The notes beneath the pieces are model-generated. The model ran no database searches. It worked only from the letters and a program-made list of their open reading frames with translations, and was not told where the DNA came from. A stretch of 64,000 bases of DNA from Epiperipatus broadwayi (Eukaryota > Onychophora > Udeonychophora > Euonychophora > Peripatidae). The stretch's first letter is position 1. Each line of letters starts with the position of its first letter. Made by a program: the position numbers and the translations under genes. Positions 37,448-49,261 of this stretch are shown here, piece after piece. The stretch spans positions 1 through 64,000 of the forward strand of contig JAQFVV010013281.1 in NCBI GenBank assembly GCA_028023455.1. Reading direction: 5' to 3'.

Positions 37448-38569
37448 ATTTCAATATAAATATCAATAAGTAAATTGCAACTATCAATAAGACTCATCTT
37501 AATTTTCAAATTTAAGTCTAAATGCTACTCAAGATTGTAGCGAGTTTGAAGCTATGCTTATTATTTTTATTTATATATTGTTATCTTGCAAATCATGGAC
37601 TTAATTTCAGTGTTTTGTTGTATTCTATATTATTGTGATACACATATATATTACTGCTAACCTGGAGGTGATGATTGAACCCCAAAACGGGATATATTTC
37701 CCATTCACATCCTCAAAATCAATTCTAGGTATTTGAAATAGGCTTTCCTATTCAGAAATATTTTTTTTTAATTAGCTAACATTTAGAGCCTTTGTTAGGA
37801 TATCATTTTTTCAAGTGAAAAAATCTTTCTGAATAGAAAAAACCCCTCAATCTACCCTGATTACCCACTTCTGGGTTAACAATTAGCATTTTGTTAGTGA
37901 TTAATCATCTTTAATTTTTTATAAACAGTCAAATTATAAATATTAGGGGTACCACTTGAAATGAAGAAGATATAAAATGATACTGACAATTTGAATTTTG
38001 TAAAATTAATTAAAAAAATAATTTATTAGCTTTATATAATTAACTACATGCACAAAGCAACGTTGTTTTAGAATAAAATAATAAAATTAACCACCTCACA
38101 CAAAATAAATAAATAAAATAACTTAATTACTAAAAGAAAATAAAAAATATATATAATAAAAGAATTACAATAAATTTAAAATTTTTAAGCTCTTTGCTTT
38201 GTTAAAATTTTATAAAGAAACTTCTTACCCTGATGTATAGATAATAATATATTAATTGCATACTTATATTGCACAATTGATCAGTCTATATTCGTATTAC
38301 AATGTTTATTCTCATTTCAATGATCTTTTCTTAAATATTCAATCATGGCCAATGATGTGAGCACACATTATTCATAGATATAAAAGATATATAATTTATT
38401 CATATGTTGTATCAAATTAGAGCCAATCGCAAAAGATAACTGCATATTCATAGCTGAGCTGATGCAAGTTTAGATTAAAAACACAATAATTGGTTGGGAA
38501 TAAAGAGTTTTTATATCTTTTAAACACAATTTATATTTGATGACACCTTTCTTTTAAGGTCAGCAATAT
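37448..38569. other. AT-rich DNA with one small inverted repeat
   Basis: TTCCTATTCAGAAA (37747 on) and TTTCTGAATAGAA (37827 on) form an inverted pair about 70 bases apart. No gene seen. Confidence 0.5.
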
Positions 38570-38585
38570 ATATATATATATATAT

Positions 38586-38665
38586 ATGATCAATAGATGG
38601 AGCTTTACCAAGACCTCCAAACAAGCTTGTTTGGAGATCTTGGTAAAGCTCCATCTATTGATCAT
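38586..38665. repeat. 80 bp near-perfect palindrome inside (TA)n
   Basis: Arms ATGATCAATAGATGGAGCTT... and its complement meet at AAGCTT (38623-38628 region) with essentially no loop and one mismatch. (TA)n lies immediately to the left (38570-38586). It is probably a minimal foldback/MITE inserted at TA. Confidence 0.85.
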
Positions 38666-38854
38666 AAATATAAGCGATAGCAAGTTTACGTACATATAAC
38701 TTGTTTTTGTTTTTCATATATATATATACATAACTGAACAAGAGTCATAGTTCAAAAAGAAAAATGACTTCTCTTTAATCTAGAAGTATAAAAATAAATT
38801 TACATGGATAAATGGTTTTAATTATACCCTTGTGCTCCATTGGCAGCTATAGGC

Positions 38855-38872
38855 TATTATTATAATTATTAC

Positions 38873-38909
<37 letters not shown>

Positions 38910-38928
38910 GTTGTTGTTGTTGTTGTTG

Positions 38929-38969
<41 letters not shown>

Positions 38970-39038
38970 GTTATTATTATTATTATTATTATTATTGTTG
39001 TTGTTGTTGTTGTTATTATTATTATTATTATTATTATT
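38855..39038. repeat. (TTA)n(TTG)n array
   Basis: Blocks of TTA and TTG units alternate. The poly-tyrosine/cysteine and poly-asparagine ORFs at this place are repeat artefacts. It is the same motif class as 32691-32916 on the opposite strand. Confidence 0.97.
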
Positions 39039-40225
39039 GATCACACAATCCAATTACAAAGAGGAATGTAATCTTTGAAATAATTTTTTAACATTTTTGT
39101 AAAAAAATTGGTGCTAAATAACAGATTTGTTGAATTCTTTTTTTAATCCTTTTAGTTTAATTGGTATCACACAATAGATTTGTAGATTCATTTTTTTGTT
39201 ATTGATAAATCTAATCAAATTTTCGTTTTTTTTTTTTTGTTTTTTTAATATAGTTCTATAGTTCAATTTATCTTTAAGATTTATTTTTATTAAAATAACA
39301 TTCATGGACTAAATTTATTTAATTATATTTGAGCGTTCCATCATCAGATTTTCAATTGGATGGACAGTTGAAGAGTTGGGGTGTGGAGTAGATTGAAGCC
39401 TGTCCATTAAAGTATGAGGATTGGCTATCATAATATATATCTGAGCACTTATAGCATATATGTGTAGAGATGGTAATCTGGACCAAGTGATGATTACTGG
39501 TTTAGCATGAAATACTTAAATTGGTGATTATTTATCTTTTCAACCTATATGTGTTCGGGTGTATCAGTGTTATGAGATAGGGTGGAGAATGTTGGGTTGT
39601 GTTAAAGTCTGTGCTCATATACCCTATATATTATATTTATTTTAATAAGTTTTAGTGGTTTTATCTGTTTTTTTTTCATTACTTAATTCAACTAATACAA
39701 TTGTGTATAAATAAACATGTGCATACATATATGCATCTTATATAATTATACTATTTAATCAATTCATTAATCTCTTTATTTAATTATTATTTTTATAACA
39801 ATTTTTAAAATTTCACTAAAGGGTCATCATTTGGTCAATGTAATGAACTATTGCCAAATGACTATTTTTGAGATTCTGTATTATCTTATTATATATTATT
39901 GTGCGTAATATATATTTATATATCTGTAAATAATAAATACCTCTAATCATATATAACTGAACAGGAAGTAATTGATGATTTCAATGAGTTATTTAAAGTA
40001 AATAAACACCCAAAAGATGAATGATACCACTTGTTTCTTAACATTTGTTATTATTTATGTTCAGTTTATTTATGTAATTTAGAGGTTGTTAAATTAAAGC
40101 ATGGTTTTGATCGTTTAAATATTTGAAACGTGATTATTATCACTTATTACATAATTATATATAATCAGTAAATCAAATTCACTCCATTTAAAATTACATA
40201 AATAAACTATGCTCTATAATAACAA
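39039..40225. other. AT-rich DNA without recognisable genes
   Basis: No feature supported; the 63-codon frame at 39114-39305 is lysine/asparagine-rich chance sequence. Confidence 0.5.
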
Positions 40226-40355
40226 ATGATAAGAGACGGGTGGTGTATCGATCTTTTGGGAGTTTATTTTACATTATATAAATCAGTGGAAGCTTTAGTT
40301 ACTTCCTGGTTATATATATTAAATACATATTTTGCGGGTTCATCGGTGTTAAAAA

Positions 40356-40420
40356 CTTTTAATATTAATATACTGACGTTTCGACTTGGTCACACAAGCC
40401 ATCCACAGAGTTATAAAAGG
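40356..40420 (-). ncRNA. Hammerhead-type ribozyme in the PLE terminal sequence
   Basis: Read on the minus strand from 40420: CUUUUA then AACU (stem I, 5' side), CUGUGGA (core; consensus CUGANGA with one change, A6 to U), U, stem II GGCUUG/CAAGUC closed by a 7-base loop, then GAAA, a self-complementary ACGU as a very short stem III, and C as the cleavage nucleotide. AGU and UAAAAG follow and pair back with stem I. Cleavage would fall between 40375 and 40374. Hammerhead ribozymes with tiny stem III, active as dimers, are established in PLE terminal repeats. The changed core base may reduce or abolish activity in this copy. Confidence 0.75.
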
Positions 40421-40500
40421 TAGAAAGACGGTTGTAGAGGCGCTATAATCACTGATTTGAATAAAATGTTAAAATTCCACCAATAGCAAAAATGTTAAAT

Positions 40501-41820
40501 TTAGGAATGTTTTTTAAAAAAATCTTTCCAAATAGGAGGAAGTTTGCATGTATCATCTCGTTTATTGATACAATCTGGCCTTTTAAGTATCTCAATGGCT
40601 TCTCTAATTTGGCATTGGTAGAGATTATCACATCTGGATATGATCCTGGTACTAGAAAAATCAATTTTATGACCTGAATCTATAGTACGGAGTGAGAGTG
40701 CTAATGATGATGAGTGTTGTTTAACTGCATTAGCATGCTCATCTCTCCTAACACTGATGCGACGATTACTCATACCTATGTAAGAAGCTTTACAATTTTT
40801 ACATGAAATTTGATAGACACCATGAGATTCAAGAGGGATTGAATCCTTAGGCTTGGTTATTATATTGCTGATCTTTTGATGAGCAGAAAATGCTGTATCT
40901 ATATTATAGCATTTTAATATATGTCCGATACTGTCTGTAGTTCCTTTTACATATGGAACACAAATCCTAATAGCTGATTTATCATCTTTTTGTTTCCTAT
41001 TTTGTCTATTTTGGGCTTGAAATAAGGCTTTTTTTATAAATTTGTAATTATAACTATTTGCTAATAAAACACTATTAATATGATTTATTTCTTCTTTCAG
41101 ATGAGACACATCTGAAAGGTTAATTGCTCTATTTAAAAGAGTTTTGGCTACAGAAACTATCTGAGTTGGGTGATGATGAGAATGGAAATGCAAATATCTG
41201 TCTGTGTGTGTATCCTTTCTGTAAATAGAAAAAGATAAACTATTTGGTGTTCTGGTGACTAGAACATCAAGAAAAGGGAGTTTTCCATCAGACTCTGTCT
41301 CCATTGTAAATTTAATATGAGGATGCATATTATTTAAATGTAAGAAAAAATCATATAATTGATTTTTTCCATGTTGCCATATGACAAAAGTGTCATCTAT
41401 GTATCTGAGCCAAATGAGAGGTTTTAAAGATGATGATTCTAAAGCACGAGTTTCTATATATTCCATGAATAAGTCAGCTATTACTCCTGAGATAGGTGAG
41501 CCCATAGGAGTACCAAAAACTTGTCTGTAATGCTGTCCATTGTATACAAAATATGTATTTAAGAGACAATGTTTAATCAAAGCAATAATATGGTCTGGTA
41601 AATTGCAACGTTGTGAGATTATATTTAAAGCTTCATCAATTGGAATGTTTGTAAACAAAGACACAACATCAAAACTGACCAGAATGTTATTAGCATTAAT
41701 TTTTAAACTTTTTAAAACAGAAATAAAATGAAGAGAGTTTTTAATATATGATTTAATAGATGGGATTGTAGGTTTAATGAAATCCGATAAGTATTTGGCT
41801 AAAATATGAATTGGAGAACC
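40501..41820 (-). pseudogene. PLE polyprotein, reverse transcriptase plus GIY-YIG endonuclease segment
   Basis: The frame opens just after a frameshift at about 41820 and runs without a stop to 40501. Counted from the methionine at 41664, a GTPMGSPIS block lies at residues 51-59 and the catalytic YIDD at 88-91, followed by a GKLPFLDV block. A basic linker (residues 219-229) leads to the GIY-YIG domain: GVY at 282-284, YIG at 295-297, arginines and H310 after it, and the metal-binding glutamate expected near E355. A CKNC motif sits between GVY and YIG. The domain copies and inserts the element's RNA in the nucleus. The reading frame is intact over about 440 codons, so this is a recent copy. 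Confidence 0.9.
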
Positions 41821-42145
41821 TATTCACTTACTATTGGATGAAGGGGGGTATCTGGTTTGTGAATTTTTGGAAGTCCATAAAATTTTGGACAGACACAAGA
41901 TTTTTCAGGAGGGATTATTTTATTTTTTATCTCTGTTTCAATAGGTGATTTATTAATAATGGCTTTTGTTGTTTTTTCCAAATACGTAGTATGATCTCTA
42001 TTTGATAGTTTATAAGTTTTATCATTAAGCAGATCTAAAATTTTATTATGGTAAATGTCACGATCCATTACAACTGTGGCATTACCTTTATCAGCTGGAA
42101 GTACAACAATTGATTTGTCCGATTTTATATTATTTAATGCTTGTC
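41820..42145 (-). pseudogene. PLE polyprotein, DKG-containing N-terminal RT segment
   Basis: In the frame used here the protein runs from about 42145 through VVLPADKGNATVVMDRD, then a segment rich in lysine and threonine, then FYGLPKIHKP and HPIVS, where a one-base shift (stop at 41822-41820) interrupts it. The DKG motif and the GLPKIHK block are hallmarks of PLE reverse transcriptases. The junction with the upstream segment is a frameshift in an A-rich codon run (about 42145-42155). Confidence 0.85.
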
Positions 42146-42670
42146 TTTTTTCTTTGAAATATTATTTTTAGGAAGCTTAGCTTTTTTTAAAATATTACAA
42201 ATCTCAGCTCTAGCCAAATCAGCCGATGTAGAATCAATTTTATCGAGAGCTGATTCAACATTACAAACAATTTTCTCAAAAGGTATCCCGGAAGGTGTTA
42301 AAGCAAAATTGAAACCTTTTTCTAAAACCGAAATTTCATCTGTAGAGAGGGCTTTCTTAGATAAATTATAAACGGTTTTTTGATTTGGATACATAATGTT
42401 TGGGGATTGTGTTCTAATTAGCATTTGCAATTTTTTCTTTTGATTTGCTGTTACAAATTCCGAATCTTTAAACGATCTAAAACTTACAATACGATCAAAA
42501 TTAGTCCACAGTAAAGGATGTATTTTATTACTAAAGAATAAACGTAAATTTAGCAATACTTTATCAATTTCGTCTAAATTTTTCCTAGTTTCTTTAATAA
42601 AAGAGTTTACAATAATATTGCTAGTTTTCCTTAGAATTTTACTAACATTATAATTGTCCTTGTGAAACAT
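42134..42670 (-). pseudogene. PLE polyprotein, N-terminal segment
   Basis: A 178-codon frame, rich in lysine, asparagine and serine, matches the expected position of the PLE N-terminal region. It contains a KTVYNLSKKALS block followed by GFNFALTPSGIP, which in PLEs precedes the DKG region. It ends at a frameshift near 42150. The methionine at 42670 lies directly beside the (TA)n run, so the true start may have been lost. Confidence 0.75.
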
Positions 42671-42692
42671 AATTTTATATATATATATATAA

Positions 42693-43928
42693 AAGATCCA
42701 TGATATAGTTTACGAGAAAATGTTTTTTAAAAGTGTATACTTAAAGCTTTATAAAAATTATGTATTTAAAACAAACATTAACAACTTGAAAACAAAATAA
42801 TTATAAGAAATAAAAAATATTTTTTTGTTTATTAAAAATAATAATTGGAAAATAAAATGGACTATTTTTAAAATACAAAGTTACCACAGAAACTTGGACA
42901 ATTGCCAGAGAATGAAGGAATAAAAATCCAGAGAAATCGTCTGCTTTTCAAACTTGGATGATGTTCAGTTAAGTTATTCTGTGTGCTGCATATAAAAATT
43001 CAAGCCAGAAAAATGATTTTAATTCTCGCTTATGCATATATAATGCCAATAATAGGATAGAACATTAAAGTGCTTCATCCATATCTTTATATAAGTATAG
43101 TTTTTTTAGTCATGGAGTTATAAAAATTGCTTTTATACCGAATATTGCTTCTCAGCCAACACTGGAACTTATTGTGGATACTATAATACAACTCACCATT
43201 TTAATATTCCAAGATAATTTACCATTTAGCTAATGGTTATAAAAAGATATTATGCAAAAAGAGAATGATTTATGCATTCAGCATATCTGGTTCTCTCAAT
43301 TATAAAAAAAACAACAATAAAAAAATAAATTTATCTACAAAAATAGTCAACTTATAAATGCCACTATAAACTATGACCAATGTGGCCAGAATTTTCAATT
43401 TTAATTAGTTTTATTGTTTAAAAAAAATTAACTAAACAAAAAATAAAAAGATATAAGGTAACTTGGTAAGACTATTACAATGACTTTCTTAAATAATAAT
43501 AATAATAATTTGTCATGTATGATCTCTATTTTATTATGTCAATGTAAATATGTAAATATAAACAGTTGTATTGTTTTATTCTATTGTGGTAAACAAAATT
43601 ATTGTTATAATTAATAATTTTTTTTTTATAAATTCTCTTATCTGAATTACAAGTATACTATTTTATATTCTATCAGAATAATATTCTAAATATGGAGAGT
43701 ATAGTGATCAGGAAATATGCTTGGATCTGAAAAAAGACTTGTATTTAAATATGATTGTTACCAGTGGCTATTACTATATTAAATTTATAAAAAATAAATT
43801 ATATAGTCACTCATCATGAACAAAGACACCTGATGGTGATAATATTCCTCTAGACTGATTTAATTTGTAAAAAATATTTATTTAACTAATTATCTTTTGT
43901 TGTGGGCCAATTTTTTCATTATATATAT
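42693..43928. other. AT-rich DNA between the PLE and the LINE
   Basis: No gene or repeat end is recognised. A short (AAT)n lies near 43494-43508. Confidence 0.55.
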
Positions 43929-43944
43929 ATCATCATCATCATCA

Positions 43945-44280
43945 TCAACCATTATCAATCCACTGCAGGATGAAGGTCTCTCCAAGTTTAATCCATCTTC
44001 TCCGATCTTTAGCTTCTCTTCTCCACAACACCCCTGCACATTTTCTTATTTCATCCATCCATCTCACAAGTTGTCTCTTTCTGGGTCTTTTACAATCTCT
44101 TGGAATCCAGTTTAAAATTTCAATTGTCCATCTATTATCATCTCTTCTAGCAATATGTCCAGCCCAACTCCATTTCAATCTTTTAATTTTTTCAATAAGG
44201 TCAGTAACACCTGTTTGTTGTCTTAACCATACATTGCATTTTCGATCTCTTCTTATTACTCCCAACATACATCTCTCCAA
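43945..44280 (-). pseudogene. LINE ORF2, C-terminal arm
   Basis: The frame contains KLKWSWAGHIARRDDNRW followed by a basic RPRKRQLVRWMDEI block. This is the standard C-terminal tail of RTE-type polyproteins downstream of the reverse transcriptase. It overlaps the preceding frame by about 25 bases, marking a frameshift near 44270. The coding sequence reads directly into the TGA-rich 3' tail. Confidence 0.85.
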
Positions 44281-45524
44281 CTCCTTTGAGTGGTCTGAAG
44301 TCTCTGTATTGCTCTTCTATTAAGTGTCCAAGTCTCAGATCCATAAGTAAGAACTGGTAAAACACATTTGTTAAAAACCATCCATTTCAAACACATAAGA
44401 ATATTTCCTTTTAGTATCAAGTTATTTCTACCAAAAGCACTCCAACCAAGTTTAATTCTATGATTAATTTCCTCCATTATGTTTCCATCTGTATTAATAA
44501 TCTGACCAAGGTATTTGTAACTGTTAACTTCTTCTAATTCTTCATAATCAATCTTTATTTTCATATTTTGAGCAAATCGATTAAACATTACTTTAGTCTT
44601 TTTAACATTTATCTTTAGTCCTACTTTTCTACTTTCATCTGCTAACTCCTGCAACATTTCCTGTAGCTCTGAAGCATTATTTGCAAAAACAACTACATCA
44701 TCTGCGAAATCTAAATGACTTAAATACTCTCCATTTACTTTCACTCCTTTAGTTTCCCATTTTAATCCACAAAATACTTCTTGCAGCACTGCTGTAAAGA
44801 GTTTTGGAGATATGGAGTCACCTTCTCTTACAACTTTCTCAATGTTGATTTTTCCAGTATTATTATGTAATCTAATTGTTGCTGTTGCATTTTTATAAAT
44901 ATTCTTTAAAATATGACAATATCCTGGATCTATACCTTGATGATCCAATGCTTTAATCAGTGAAGAAATTTGTATAGAATCGAATGCCTTTTCATAATCT
45001 ACAAATCCAAAACATAATGACAACTCATATTCATTTGTCCTTTCTATGACTTCTCTCAATACCTGGATATGATCTATTGTACTAAAACCACTTTTAAATC
45101 CAGCTTGTTCTCTTGGTTGGTGGAAATCCAAAGTTCTCTGTAGACGAGTTGTAATTATCTTGGTAAAAATTTTATATAAAACTGATAAAAGGCTGATAGG
45201 TCTGTAATTTCTAATATCTTCTTTATCACCTTTTTTAAATATTAATATTATTACTGCATTCTTCCAATCTTCCGGTACATCTTTATCATTTAGACATTTG
45301 GTATATAACTTTGCTAAAATTGTTTCTATTTCTTCACCTGCTTCTTTTAATATATCAATTATAATTCCATCATTTCCTGGAGCCTTTTCTTTTTTCATAC
45401 ACTTAATTGCATGTCTCACTTCTTCATTTAAAATTCTGGGCAATTCGGAAGATGTAATAGATATAGGAGGTACTTGTTCTTTATTACTATATAATTCTTG
45501 ATAAAAATCTTCTACCAATTTCAT
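44256..45524 (-). pseudogene. LINE ORF2, reverse transcriptase
   Basis: Over 422 codons the conserved reverse transcriptase boxes follow in order: KAPGNDGI near residue 47, FKKGDKEDIRNYRPISLL (about 96-114), AGFKSGFSTIDHI, DYEKAFD with the first catalytic aspartate at 176, REGDSISPKLF (about 233-243), FADD at 273-276 as the catalytic pair, KYLGQIIN, and a YGSETWTL block near the C-terminus. The frame is intact; shifts lie at both ends (about 45530 and 44270). It copies the element's RNA at the nicked chromosomal site. Confidence 0.95.
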
Positions 45525-45540
45525 GATGTCATCTCTTTTT

Positions 45541-45891
45541 TTAGTAATAATTCCATCTTTTTTTTCTTATTGCAAAGATAAATTTCATACCAATACCAAA
45601 ATGTTGTTTAACATTTTTGAGACTTTTATTTTTTTCTACAGCTTTCCTTGCTATTTCACAGTTATACTTTCTTATATCATTTTCAACTCTTTTCCATACC
45701 ATTTTACAAAATTCGAGATATTCAATTCTTTTTAATACATCATTTTTGTATATCTTCATATTCCTTCTTTTCTTCATAAATTCTCTAGTCTCAGTAGAAA
45801 TTTTATTAGTCAATTGCTGCTTTTTTCTACCAGATATGTTTGTTGCAATTTTTAAAAGTGTATCAGTTATTTTCATATTAATTTCTTTCAA
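45541..45891 (-). pseudogene. LINE ORF2, connector between endonuclease and reverse transcriptase
   Basis: A 116-codon lysine-rich frame continues the polyprotein between the endonuclease (ending in a shift near 45900) and the reverse transcriptase (starting after a shift in an A-rich run near 45535-45560). It has an RKKQQLTNKISTETREFMKKR-type basic helix as seen in RTE/BovB connectors. Confidence 0.8.
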
Positions 45892-45912
45892 ATCCGAATC
45901 ATGTTCAAAATC

Positions 45913-46902
45913 TCATAACACTTGAAACCTATTTGTAAGTTCTAATTTAAATTCATTAGAATGTTTGTGAAGATTAGAAATATCAACTGTAAATATTGTT
46001 TTTCTTAATAATTTTTGTCTCTCTAGTTTTACATTAACACATAACTTACACCTTACTAATAGATGATCACTTCCTGTGTTAAATTTATTAAGAAAATTAC
46101 AATCTTGAAATATGTATTTTCTGTTAGTCAAAATATAATCCAATTCTGCTGCACCTTCATTTGGATGCTTCCATGTCCATTTCCTTTTAACATGTTTCTC
46201 AAAAAATGAATTCATAATATAAAGTTTTTCTTTTTCTGCAAACTCCCCAAACCTATGTCCTCTCTCATTTCTATTACCATAACCAAAATTACCTACAGCA
46301 ATTTCATCTTTCATTTGTCTACCAATTCTATCATTAAAGTCTCCTATAACAATTTTAAAATGTTGTTTACTCTGATCAAAAGCCTTTTGTACATCCATAT
46401 AAAAATCTTCTACTACTTCATCACTATGAGAACTTGTTGGGGCATAAACCTGAATTATCTGCATTTGGTATCTGCTATTAAGTTGTATAACTAATCTTGC
46501 CACTCTGTCCGATACACCATCAATCTCCACAATATTGTTCTTCCACTTTTTATTTATAATGAATCCTACTCCACATGTATTTCCAATATGTGTGCCTTTA
46601 TAATAGAGTATATGTCCACTTTTTAAATCAATTGTTTCTTCTCCTTTTCTTCTAACTTCACAAAGTCCAATAATGTCCCATTTAATATATGACAGTTCTT
46701 CTTCTAATTCTTGCAATCTTCCTTCACTTGAAAGTGATCTGCAGTTATAAGTACCTAAATAAAAAGTCATCATCAAATGGCAGCCTGGGTCCACAATCAG
46801 GGGATTCTTAGCACCCTCTGCCTTCAGCCACCAACCACTACCTTGGTTGGTGACTTTACAGCCTCCTGGGAATAAGGACCATGCTTTATTTTTGTCTGTC
46901 AT
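45913..46902 (-). pseudogene. LINE ORF2, APE-type endonuclease
   Basis: The frame carries the active-site blocks of the exonuclease/endonuclease/phosphatase fold: TYNCRS (51-56), the metal-binding E82 in GLCEVR, VYAPTS at 152-157, GDFN at 187-190 and the catalytic SDH at 278-280, with WTWKHP and LDYIL between. The enzyme nicks the target DNA for insertion. The first 45 residues (before LGTYNCRS) could be a short N-terminal extension; the choice of the methionine at 46902 is by ORF length only. Confidence 0.9.
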
Positions 46903-47225
46903 AATTTTATATATGTATGGGAAAAATATCTATCATTTACACAAACATTCATTCTGCCTTATCAGGCACTGAGAAGAAAGACCATGGTGTTTCTTGATCT
47001 TAAACTCAGAGGTAAAATGCCAATAAACACACCATGCTGGCTAATGCGTGTTGGTGAGCAGCCCATCCAAGTTTGTATACTATATGAATAATCACATAGT
47101 AATAACAGCTGCAATGACAAGAACATATGGAGTGGACATTAGGAATTTGCCCTGCTCGGTTCCTTTAAGGCCTCCAAGAGGAATCAAAGGGTCTCCTTTC
47201 AGTTAATAGCAAACTCCTTTCTGCA

Positions 47226-47228
<3 letters not shown>

Positions 47229-47263
<35 letters not shown>
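47229..47263. repeat. (TA)n microsatellite at the LINE 5' end
   Basis: About 17 TA units directly abut the inferred 5' end of the RTE element. Confidence 0.95.
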
Positions 47264-47270
<7 letters not shown>

Positions 47271-49187
47271 ATATATGAATAAAAAATCTTCAGTAAATAT
47301 CAATCTTTACTATTTATATAATCATCTTAGACTAGAGAAACCAGTCTGTGGCTGGGGATATTTTGCAAAGCTTATTTTGCAGCTTTATATATAATATTTG
47401 TAAATACAAGCTTATTAAATTAGGACATGTGACATCTGATGTGATTTTTTTTTTGTAATTAAAAATTGCTAAATATCCATTAATTCATCCACAATTATAT
47501 AACTAGTAAGTTTTCCATACTTCAACTATGTAAAGAAAATTAAGTTTACTTGGACCCTTAAAAAATCTTCAAGTTTTACATGATTTTACAACAAGATTAC
47601 AGGCATGGAATGAGTATGTGATATTCATTACGTTGGAATCTAACTTTTTCAAAACATAAAATTTATAAATATATGGCATATTTTTAACTATCAATTTTTT
47701 TACACATTTATTTTTTTATCGCTATTCTTTTTTATTATCTATTTGGTTACTTATTTGCATGGCATAAGACTTATTTTTCTATCAAAATCATATTTGTAAG
47801 AGCATGATAAAGTTATGAAACTGTGTTAGATTTATATATGATTTGCCTTTGCAATTCTAAAATTAAAAACTTTATATAATGAAAGATTATTAAGTAATAC
47901 TTAAAATAGTACAAGTATTTTTATGTAACTTACAATATAACTTACAATGAGAGTCCTGTCAAATAGTTTTCGCAAAAAATAATTAGTTATTAAGGTATAT
48001 CCAAAAACGACCAATAAGTGATTTCCAAGAACAATAGTAAAAGTTTCAAGTGATCATTATTTCAAATTATTTTAAAAGAAATGTTTAAATGTTAGAATAT
48101 ATTTAAAAATAGCTTCAAGTCAGTTATCAAAAGTAAAATATCATCCATGAAAAAAAATTACCCTGATATATAATTTAAGTGAATGTTCTAAAATTACGAT
48201 TTGAAAAAAATATATATATATAGTTGAGATAAAACTGTCTTACAATTGCTATGTAATTATTTATTATAGACGACAGATCTCAAGTATACTTTTCATTTAA
48301 TGGTTACTCAAAAGTTTTAGAATGAAAAATAAGTATTCAAAACATAATACATTGTAATATCGATTACAAAATCATTAAAATGGTGATTTTAAAAAATATA
48401 TATTAATGACAAATTGATGTTATAATTTTTTTTACATTTACTGTTATAAACATGATTAAATTAGGTTATAATGTTGACTGACGATTTAAAATAAATATTG
48501 TTGACTATAATAATGCGTTGCAATGTTTGGTAGTGAAATGCAATTTAAAAAGTTAAAAATATTAAATATAATCTACAATAAAAGTAATACAAATTGCTTA
48601 ACTTTAGCAGTTTCATAGAAATAGAAACTGTATGATTACCAGGGTTTCCTTTTTTTTTACTTGCGGTTGTAAAATGCACTACTGAAATAACAGTCATTTT
48701 GAAATCAAGGCAACCCCCAAAAAGTACACACACACACACACACACACAAATAATCGAACTTTCTGCAGTAGTTGCGCACGTTTAAAAAAAAATCTTAAAA
48801 ATATGTTATATAAAAGGTCTTCATTATCATTATAACTATCAAAAAGAATTTCACTTCATATATATATATACCTAATTTTATATTTATATATTTTACTTCT
48901 ACAAAGTGTCTGGACAATAGATTATGAATTCAAGCTTTGGGTAAACTTTAACTATTATCATGCATCTGCTGGTTGAAATATTAAAGCAGCTTTATAGAGA
49001 AGTAATTGTGTGTTTTTTATTATATATATTTTTTCCTTTAGTTAGTTCGTATATTTAATACATATATAATAAAAATGTTTATAACATTATAATACTAACC
49101 AAAAAAATCTAAACTTTATTAAAATTTTTCCACAACCATGGTTTCATCTATTAACAAATATATCTTTTCAAATGAACTTCAATTTAA

Positions 49188-49261
<74 letters not shown>

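Larger units (their letters stand above)
40226..42692 (-). mobile_element. Penelope-like element (PLE), nearly complete coding region
   Basis: Penelope-like elements are retroelements whose reverse transcriptase is fused to a GIY-YIG endonuclease. On the minus strand this copy has an N-terminal region (42670 to 42134), a segment with the PLE-typical DKG motif (about 42130 to 41820), the reverse transcriptase with YIDD and the GIY-YIG domain (41820 to 40501), and then a terminal region with a hammerhead-type ribozyme (40420 to 40356). Only two frameshifts interrupt the coding region. The upstream end abuts a short (TA)n run at 42679-42692; no upstream terminal repeat with a second ribozyme is visible, so the 5' end is probably truncated. 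The outer boundary at the ribozyme side is not defined, and 40226 is a guess. Confidence 0.85.
43929..47228 (-). mobile_element. RTE-type LINE, apparently full length
   Basis: A 3.3 kb element on the minus strand. Its 5' region (47228 to about 46903) is followed by an APE-type endonuclease (46902-45913), a connector (45891-45541), the reverse transcriptase (45524-44256), a C-terminal arm (44280-43945), and a short 3' end terminating in (TGA)n (plus-strand ATC repeats at 43931-43948). Such 3' microsatellite tails and the lack of a separate large ORF1 are typical of RTE elements. (AT)n runs touch both ends (43920-43930 and 47229-47263). About three frameshifts disable the copy, but there are few in-frame stops, so it is fairly young. 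It was probably mobilised by target-primed reverse transcription. Confidence 0.9.

Noticed and set aside
38840-39053. Poly-tyrosine/cysteine and poly-asparagine ORFs
   Set aside because: They are translations of the TTA/TTG array.
40492-42371. Plus-strand ORFs within the Penelope-like element
   Set aside because: They are antisense to frames with RT and GIY-YIG motifs.
43970-46494. Plus-strand ORFs (for example 43970-44323, 45617-45925, 46255-46494)
   Set aside because: They are antisense to the minus-strand LINE, whose frames carry clear catalytic motifs.
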